In this document: piece by piece, positions 6,688 through 11,311 of the stretch
Layout of the letters: each line of letters starts with the position of its first letter
Numbering within the stretch: position 1 is the first letter of the stretch
DNA from: Chloroflexota bacterium
GTDB lineage: Bacteria; Chloroflexota; Anaerolineae; Anaerolineales; JACQED01
Reading direction: 5' to 3'
Assembly: GCA_016200785.1 (NCBI GenBank)
Contig: JACQED010000441.1
Span: 1-11,311, forward strand
DNA: 11,311 bases
The notes under the pieces: generated by a model
Seen by the model: the letters and a program-made list of their open reading frames with translations, nothing else
What the model was told of the DNA's origin: nothing
Database searches by the model: none
Position numbers and translations under genes: made by a program

Positions 6688-7742
6688 TGTGAAAGAGCCT
6701 TCAACCAGTTCTCGCCGATGCGCTCCGGCGTGAAATAGGAGTGGATGGTGTGATAACCGGCCTCGGCGAGTCGCGCCCGCAGTTCGGGATCGCGATATAG
6801 CGTGAGGATTGCCTCGGCCAGCGCGCTCGGGTCGCCGGGCGGCACGAGCCATATATCTGTGCCGTGCTGGCAGACGCGTCTCGTCGCCGGAGCGTCGGCG
6901 GTAATCACCGGCTTGCGGCACGCCATCGCCTGCCCGGCCTTGAGCACGAACAGTCTTTGGAGTTTAGGATCGTCGCCGAACGCGCCGAGGCACACGTCGG
7001 CCTGTGCGATGCGCGCCGGTATCTCGCCGATCGGGGCGCGGCCCGGAAACGTGACGTTGGTCAGGCCAAGCCGTTCGGCGGTCGCCACCGCTTCGGCGCG
7101 CGTTTGCCCGTCGCCGATCAACTCGAAGTGGATTGCCACCTGGTCTCTTAATCGGTCCGCCGCGCCGAGGATGATCTCAACGCCGTGCGTCGGCAGGAAC
7201 GCGCCGTTGAAGTGGACGCGAAACCCCTCATGCGTTCCGCCCGGCAGTGGCCGAAACAAGTCGGTGTTAACTCCGGGCAGGATCGCGACCGACTTAGACT
7301 CCGAGAGGTGATACTGCGCGCCGAAGTACGCTCGATCCTCCTCAGTATACCAGACCAGCAAATCGGCCAGATGAAGCGCGAGCCACTCGACGGCCCAATA
7401 GTATCTCGCGCGCGGCGAGGTCGCGCTCACCGTGCGGCGAGCGACGACGTTGATCTCGTACAGCGACACTGCCGGATCGAAGACGAGCCTCGCGCCCGAC
7501 ATTCTGGCGATGAGCCACGCGAACAGGACGAGGGTGTGCGAGAACTCGGCGACGACGATCACATCACAGCGCCGCACGTCACGCCAATACTGACGCCACA
7601 GCCCGGCCATCCGCGCCGGAGTGCCAAGTTCGATTCCGACACGACACTCGACGACCTCCGCCCCGGCGCGGCGTAAACCCTCGCGGTTGACGGCATTGCG
7701 AGGATAGGTGGGGTTGTAGGCTCCGAAGTAACAAAGACGCAT
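6678..7742 (-). CDS. Glycosyltransferase, GT4-like, with Gln at the usual donor-site Glu
   Basis: A 354-residue GT-B glycosyltransferase. The N-domain starts with a strand and FGAYNPTYPRN (6-16). The C-domain has GVNTDLFRP (157-165), FNGAFLPTHGVEIIL (178-192), LIGDGQ (208-213) and VLKAGQAMACRKPVITAD (266-283). In most GT4 enzymes the sixth position of that last block is glutamate. Here it is Gln271, a variant I recall from a subgroup of related enzymes, so the protein is probably still active. The upstream open frame adds 21 codons made of spacer repeat sequence. ATG 7742-7740 is preferred because it begins directly with the Rossmann-type strand, although no clear ribosome-binding site precedes it. 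It follows the deacetylase gene after a 52-base repeat-bearing gap and overlaps the GT-C gene downstream. Confidence 0.85.
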   Translation of the reverse strand: MRLCYFGAYNPTYPRNAVNREGLRRAGAEVVECRVGIELGTPARMAGLWRQYWRDVRRCDVIVVAEFSHTLVLFAWLIARMSGARLVFDPAVSLYEINVVARRTVSATSPRARYYWAVEWLALHLADLLVWYTEEDRAYFGAQYHLSESKSVAILPGVNTDLFRPLPGGTHEGFRVHFNGAFLPTHGVEIILGAADRLRDQVAIHFELIGDGQTRAEAVATAERLGLTNVTFPGRAPIGEIPARIAQADVCLGAFGDDPKLQRLFVLKAGQAMACRKPVITADAPATRRVCQHGTDIWLVPPGDPSALAEAILTLYRDPELRARLAEAGYHTIHSYFTPERIGENWLKALSQWP

Positions 7743-7758
7743 GGTGATTGCGTAAAGC

Positions 7759-7805
7759 GTGACGCGGGGCAGGTGACGTGACACCCGACACTCGTCACTT
7801 GTCAC
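7759..7805 (+). repeat. GTGAC/GTCAC short-repeat spacer
   Basis: The spacer between the deacetylase and the next glycosyltransferase holds GTGAC at 7759-7763, 7773-7777 and 7778-7782, and its reverse complement GTCAC at 7794-7798 and 7801-7805. The inverted copies could fold as an imperfect hairpin. The deacetylase stop codon (7797-7795) lies inside one copy, so the last residues of that protein are repeat-encoded. There is no T-run typical of an intrinsic terminator. Confidence 0.55.
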
Positions 7806-8619
7806 TTACCCTCGTCATCACTTTTCGGAACTCGCCTCTCACCGCCAGCCGCCAGTCGCTGGCAACCGTGAGCGCGGCGGCGAATTCGGACAGAGTCATC
7901 GTCGGCGCAACGTAGACCCGGCAGATTTCGAACAGGCTCTTGAGACGAAGCGCGGTTCCCGGCGCGACAGTGCAAGCGGAGCGATAGCCCCACTTCCGCA
8001 CGAGGGCCACCGTCTCGCGGGTGTACGCGCCATGCGGATAACAGAACGAGTCGATCTCCCCGCCGAGCAACGCGGCGAGTTCCCTCTTCGCGCCGCGAAT
8101 TTCGTCGCCGGCGGCATCGGCGTCGAGCGTGTCGAGACGGCGGTGAGTCAGCGTATGCGCGCCGATCGTCACGCCGGGCCTTGCGGCCAATTCGCACAAC
8201 TCACCGTGCGACATGATTCTCAACCCATCCTGATCCGGCGCGGCCCAGCGCGGCAGAGTGTCGAGGAGAAGCGGCGCGATGTAAAACGTCACCGGGAAGC
8301 CGTGGGCCTCGAGGATCGGCACGGCCTCGGCCAGGTTGTTGCGATAACCGTCGTCGAAGGTGAGCGCGACGCGACGCCTCTTTCCGCCGCCAGCGACGGC
8401 CTCGGCCAGCGGCACGACAGCGAAACCAGCCCGCGCGAGATAGTCCATCTGCGCGGCGAAGTTTTCGCGCGACACCGAAAGCCGGGATCGGCTGGGGTCA
8501 ATCGAATGATAGCGCAAGACGACGGGCCGATACTGCCCAGTCAAACGCGCCAGCGCGCCGAGGGCGAGGAGCAGGGCGCGGTCGGCGCGACGATCGTGTT
8601 GCAGGGAATAAGGGGACAT
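7795..8619 (-). CDS. Polysaccharide deacetylase (NodB/CE4 family)
   Basis: A 274-residue member of the metal-dependent CE4 family, which removes N- or O-acetyl groups from sugars. After VVLRYHSI (33-40), the NodB domain shows motif 1 TFDDG (87-91; D89 catalytic base, D90 metal ligand) and motif 2 H-T-L-T-H (H155, H159, metal ligands). Motif 3 is CYPHGAYT (193-200). No signal peptide is visible: a short hydrophobic run at 15-26 is preceded by arginines and is not followed by a clear cleavage site. This suggests cytoplasmic action, for example on a lipid-linked precursor, as ArnD-type enzymes do. An N-terminal anchor is possible. No clear ribosome-binding site precedes ATG 8619-8617. It is not coupled to either neighbour, and short-repeat spacers lie at both ends, which makes it look like a separately acquired unit (inference). 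Confidence 0.9.
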   Translation of the reverse strand: MSPYSLQHDRRADRALLLALGALARLTGQYRPVVLRYHSIDPSRSRLSVSRENFAAQMDYLARAGFAVVPLAEAVAGGGKRRRVALTFDDGYRNNLAEAVPILEAHGFPVTFYIAPLLLDTLPRWAAPDQDGLRIMSHGELCELAARPGVTIGAHTLTHRRLDTLDADAAGDEIRGAKRELAALLGGEIDSFCYPHGAYTRETVALVRKWGYRSACTVAPGTALRLKSLFEICRVYVAPTMTLSEFAAALTVASDWRLAVRGEFRKVMTRVSDK

Positions 8620-8642
8620 GATTGAGAGGGGCGTGGCTGGTC

Positions 8643-8715
8643 AGCGGATGGCCTTCGGCGTTGCGGATTAGCGGATAGGGGTCGCCCCCATCCGCTAATC
8701 CGCTACATATCCGCT
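8643..8715 (+). repeat. AGCGGAT-type repeat cluster around a strong inverted repeat
   Basis: AGCGGAT occurs at 8643-8649 and 8670-8676, and its reverse complement ATCCGCT at 8690-8696 and 8709-8715. The core is a palindrome: the 14-base arm at 8663-8676 matches its reverse complement at 8690-8703 exactly. An inner GGGG/CCCC pairing (8678-8681 with 8685-8688) follows after one A/C mismatch, leaving a 3-base loop. The stop codon of the 8695-9777 gene lies in the right arm. There is no T-run on either side, so an intrinsic terminator is not obvious. It may be a REP-like or genome-dispersed intergenic repeat. Confidence 0.75.
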
Positions 8716-9777
8716 TCCCGGTCGCCCTGCTACTTCCTTTACCACATCGATGATTCGTATCGCGAATCTCTCCAGTCCATGCTCCGCTTGCACTCGCTCT
8801 CGCAGTCTGTTACCCCACTCCTTGCGCTGTGACTCCGGTGTATCGAGCATCGTGTTCAGCCGTTCGGCCAACGCCGCCGCGTCACCCTCCGGCACCAATA
8901 GCCTTTCGTCGCCGAGCAGGGGCGCGAACGAGCGATTGCAAACCACCACTGGCACGCCCGCCGCGAGTCCTTCCAGCACAGCCTTGTCCATACCGCCTGT
9001 CGGGCACAGGTTCACGCTAACCGTCGCGCGGCGGTAGAGTTCGGGCACCTCGCCGTGCGGCACTGAGCCGATGAAGCGAAAGCGATCTCCCAGCCCTCGC
9101 TCGACGGCCATCGCCTTCAAGCCGTCGAAGTAATCCTCAAGCCCTTTCGCCTGCACGCCGCCCGCGACGACGAATTCTGCGTCGGCCCGTTGCCGAGTAA
9201 TTCGACTCGCCGCCTCGATCAGCATCTCGTAATTCTTGATCGGCGCGATACGGCCGACGGCGAGGATGGTTTTCAGACGAGTCGGGTCGGCCAGACCTGA
9301 CTCGTCTGGCGCGAATCTTTCTGTGTCGATCCCATGCCCGATCACCCGCACTTTCGAACTGGCAAGCCCGAAACTCTCCGGCGAGGCGGTCACGACGCGA
9401 TCCGCAAGCGCCGTCGCGATTCGCAGTTTCAGATCAACGTGCCGATGTGTATACCACAGAACGGTGGGCCAGCCGCGCAGTTTCGCGATCGGCGCGATGG
9501 CGACGACAAAGATCGGGCTGAACTGGCAGAAGACGACATCGGCCCTGGCGCGAAGCGCGACGCGATAGAACTCAATCGCCTGCGCCAGCTTACGCGCGCC
9601 GCGCTCTTTGCCGAGCGAGTGAACGGTGATATTCTCGCGCAATTGCGCCGGGCCGCGCGCGAGGCAGATGACGTCGAGATGATCGAGCCGCGCCGCCAGC
9701 GCGTTCAGCCAGCCAACGGCGAAGCCGACGAGAGAGTCGGCTTGGTCAACTTTGTAGGTGACCACCAGCAAATTCAT
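8695..9777 (-). CDS. Glycosyltransferase, GT4 family (GT-B fold)
   Basis: A 360-residue glycosyltransferase. Residues 1-10 form the first Rossmann strand, and a DSLVGFAVGW region (14-23) corresponds to the N-domain loop near the acceptor. The C-domain carries GHGIDTERF (147-155), VGRIAPIKNYEMLIEA (174-189), VVAGG (203-207), GSVPHGEVPELYRRA (237-251) and MDKAVLEGLAAGVPVV (263-278). E269 is the donor-binding glutamate. The last residues and TAG stop fall inside the repeat cluster, so the C-terminal tail may have been altered by repeat insertion. An upstream extension of 35 codons overlaps the preceding gene. ATG 9777-9775 is chosen because it forms an ATGA overlap and has GAAGG 5 bases upstream. 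Sugar specificity is unknown. Confidence 0.9.
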   Translation of the reverse strand: MNLLVVTYKVDQADSLVGFAVGWLNALAARLDHLDVICLARGPAQLRENITVHSLGKERGARKLAQAIEFYRVALRARADVVFCQFSPIFVVAIAPIAKLRGWPTVLWYTHRHVDLKLRIATALADRVVTASPESFGLASSKVRVIGHGIDTERFAPDESGLADPTRLKTILAVGRIAPIKNYEMLIEAASRITRQRADAEFVVAGGVQAKGLEDYFDGLKAMAVERGLGDRFRFIGSVPHGEVPELYRRATVSVNLCPTGGMDKAVLEGLAAGVPVVVCNRSFAPLLGDERLLVPEGDAAALAERLNTMLDTPESQRKEWGNRLRERVQAEHGLERFAIRIIDVVKEVAGRPGSGYVAD

Positions 9778-10901
9778 GCGGCCCTTCTCGCCAGTTGCTG
9801 GTAAGCCATCGCGTATTCTCGAATTACTTTCTTCTTCTCGAATCGCGCCACCGACTCCGGCCCCGCCGCGCCGAGTGAGCATCGCAAGTCTTCGTCGGCC
9901 AGCAATTGCAGGAGTCGCCCGGCCAACTCGTCCGCCGACCAGTCAAAGAGAAATCCGTTCTCGCCATCGCGGACGATCTCGCGCGCCATGCCGACGGGCG
10001 TAGAGATCACCGGTGTGCCGCAGGCCAATGCTTCGACGACAACTCGCGGGCCACCCTCGCTGTACGAGGCGCAGACGAGACAACGGCTGCGGCGATACAA
10101 TTCGGCAAGATCGTCGGGCGTCGCCTGCCAACCGGGCCACACAATCGCGTCGTTCAGGCCAAACGATTCGATCCGGCGCAACAGCGCGCCTTTGAGCGGC
10201 CCATCGCCGACAATGGCCGCGCGCACCGAACCCCGCTTCCGTCTCACCTGCGCCAGCGCGCCGACGAAGAGAAACAGCCCCTTGTTCGGCGCGAGGCGGC
10301 CCGCAAAGAGCGCGTCGTATTCTCGCGGAGCGGCAGTCGGCGCGGGGCGAAGGACGTTGAAATCGAGGTAAAGACTGTGGAGCACGCGAATCTTTGCGCG
10401 CCGGATGCCGGAAGCGATCAGGAGTTCGGGCAATTCCGTCTCGTTCACGACTCGAAAGGCGATTGCCCTATCCCGCGCCCAGCGCAGGTACACCTCTGCG
10501 ACTCTCCGCCGCAATGCTTCGCCGAATGTCGCCGCGCGCGGGTGTCCTTCGACATGATGTATCTCGCTGACGTATGGAATTCTCGTCTGCCGCGAAAGAA
10601 GCGCCGAACCGATGCCGTTGAAAAAGAAGCCGTAGTCGTGACTGGCGATCAGCGCATAGTGTCGCTCTCGCGCCAATCGCCCTCCGGTCGAAAGAATGTG
10701 CCCGATCTGCGAGAGCCGCTCCCGTTGGCTCGGCCAGAAATGAACGTTGCCGAGAATCTCCACCGGCTTCGCCCCCGATGCAGTGGGCGCGATCACGTCA
10801 ACACGATCCCAGTATTGCGAAAATTCTTCCAGCATCGCCAGGAACGCGCCGCGCCGGCCTTGAGTAGGTGAGGCGTCGCCGCTGACCATCAGAAGATTCA
10901 T
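9774..10901 (-). CDS. Glycosyltransferase, GT4 family (GT-B fold)
   Basis: A 375-residue glycosyltransferase. The N-domain begins MNLLMVSGDASP and has the small GRRGAF loop (15-20) in the nucleotide/acceptor region. Residues 111-117 contain SEIHHVE, near the domain interface. The C-domain has FAGRLAPNKGL (199-209), IVGDGPLKGAL (230-240) and the complete E-x7-E motif with E282 and E290 in SEGGPRVVVEALACGTPVIS (281-300). These residues hold the nucleotide-sugar donor. Length is normal for GT4. Its ATG overlaps the stop of the upstream transferase and its TGA overlaps the start of the next, so three transferases form one translationally coupled chain. Donor and linkage cannot be inferred. Confidence 0.92.
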   Translation of the reverse strand: MNLLMVSGDASPTQGRRGAFLAMLEEFSQYWDRVDVIAPTASGAKPVEILGNVHFWPSQRERLSQIGHILSTGGRLARERHYALIASHDYGFFFNGIGSALLSRQTRIPYVSEIHHVEGHPRAATFGEALRRRVAEVYLRWARDRAIAFRVVNETELPELLIASGIRRAKIRVLHSLYLDFNVLRPAPTAAPREYDALFAGRLAPNKGLFLFVGALAQVRRKRGSVRAAIVGDGPLKGALLRRIESFGLNDAIVWPGWQATPDDLAELYRRSRCLVCASYSEGGPRVVVEALACGTPVISTPVGMAREIVRDGENGFLFDWSADELAGRLLQLLADEDLRCSLGAAGPESVARFEKKKVIREYAMAYQQLARRAA

Positions 10902-11311
10902 AGCGAGTGGCGGGTGTCCGACAGCGATTCTACCAGCGCCGCCTCGGTGTCATCTACCAATCGCTCCCACGAAAAGCGTTCGAGCGATTGCGTTGCACGG
11001 GCTGTGAGATCGGCGGCGAAGGCGCGCTCGGTCAGCAAGCGCACCATGCCGTGGGCCAGCGCGGGTTCGTCGGCCAGCGGCGCGATCAAGCCCGTGCGCT
11101 CGTGTTCGACCACTTCGAGATTCCCGCCGGCATCCGAGACGACGACCGGCGTTCCAGCGGCCATCGCTTCGAGCACAACGTGCGGCAGGCCTTCGTATTT
11201 TGAGTACAGTGCGAAAGCATCGGCGGCGCGCAGGTGCAATCGCGTTCGGTCGGGCGACTGCGTGCCGACGAAAATCACGGCGTCACGCAAGGCAGAACGT
11301 TCAGCCTGCGA
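10898..11311 (-). CDS. C-terminal part of a GT4 family glycosyltransferase (cut by right edge)
   Basis: An open minus-strand frame enters at base 11311 and ends at TGA 10900-10898, giving 137 residues that lack a start codon in the window. TTG at 11290 lies in frame but is internal, because the protein reads through it as the usual VIFVG strand. The visible part is the second half of the GT4 C-domain: VIFVGT, an ALYSKYEGLPHVVLEAMAAGTPVVVS block with the full E-x7-E pair, then DAGGNLEVV and a C-terminal helix region. The stop overlaps the ATG of the next transferase. It is the most upstream operon gene visible. The start and any promoter lie outside the window. Confidence 0.9.
   Translation of the reverse strand, partial: SQAERSALRDAVIFVGTQSPDRTRLHLRAADAFALYSKYEGLPHVVLEAMAAGTPVVVSDAGGNLEVVEHERTGLIAPLADEPALAHGMVRLLTERAFAADLTARATQSLERFSWERLVDDTEAALVESLSDTRHSL

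Noticed and set aside
7759..7805. The repeat cluster as a CRISPR array or operator
   Set aside because: The units are only 5 bases with irregular spacing and no spacers of constant length. No regulator gene or promoter elements are visible nearby.
8663..8703. The palindrome as an intrinsic transcription terminator
   Set aside because: The stem is strong, but no T-run follows on either strand, so I record it as a repeat.
9906..10871. A 321-codon plus-strand ORF opposite the GT4 gene at 9774-10901
   Set aside because: It is antisense to a gene with a complete GT4 motif set. Its product is polar and arginine-rich with no domain I recognise, as is common for the complementary strand of GC-rich genes.

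Overview
The window reads as one stretch of a bacterial cell-surface polysaccharide locus. Every gene I can support lies on the minus strand, so transcription runs from right to left. The DNA is GC-rich (about 60% by eye), the genes are densely packed, and several junctions are ATGA stop/start overlaps, as expected for a bacterial operon. No phylogenetic marker gene is present, so I do not name a phylum. The short-repeat intergenic spacers at 7759-7805 and 8643-8715 are the only lineage-type clue, and I cannot match them to a taxon without a search.

In transcription order: (1) 8695-11311 encodes three GT4-type glycosyltransferases, the first cut by the window edge, all chained by ATGA overlaps. 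(2) A NodB-type (CE4) polysaccharide deacetylase at 7795-8619 sits alone between two repeat-bearing spacers. (3) 6678-7742 is another GT4-like transferase, overlapping a multi-spanning GT39/ArnT-like (GT-C) glycosyltransferase at 5224-6687. A further GT4 enzyme follows at 4033-5220. (4) A PAPS-type sulfotransferase at 2987-4027 overlaps by ATGA the Wzm-type permease gene at 2148-2990. Two bases later comes its ATPase partner Wzt at 847-2145, which carries a C-terminal carbohydrate-binding-type extension. (5) 1-807 is less orderly. It holds a 142-codon ORF whose start resembles a GT39-type protein but which is far too short, then a 28-codon ORF, then the N-terminal part of a multi-spanning membrane protein that runs off the left edge.

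Taken together, the GT4 enzymes would build a heteropolysaccharide in the cytoplasm. The deacetylase and sulfotransferase would modify it, introducing a free amine and a sulfate ester. Wzm/Wzt would export the lipid-linked chain, with the Wzt C-domain as a possible selector of the finished chain. The GT-C protein(s) would add sugars from polyprenyl-phosphate donors on the outer side of the membrane. The most interesting point is the coupling of a sulfotransferase to an ABC-type polysaccharide exporter. The window contains no initiating sugar-phosphate transferase, no nucleotide-sugar synthesis genes, no PAPS synthesis genes, no known methyltransferase/kinase chain terminator, no RNA genes, no CRISPR array and no transposase.
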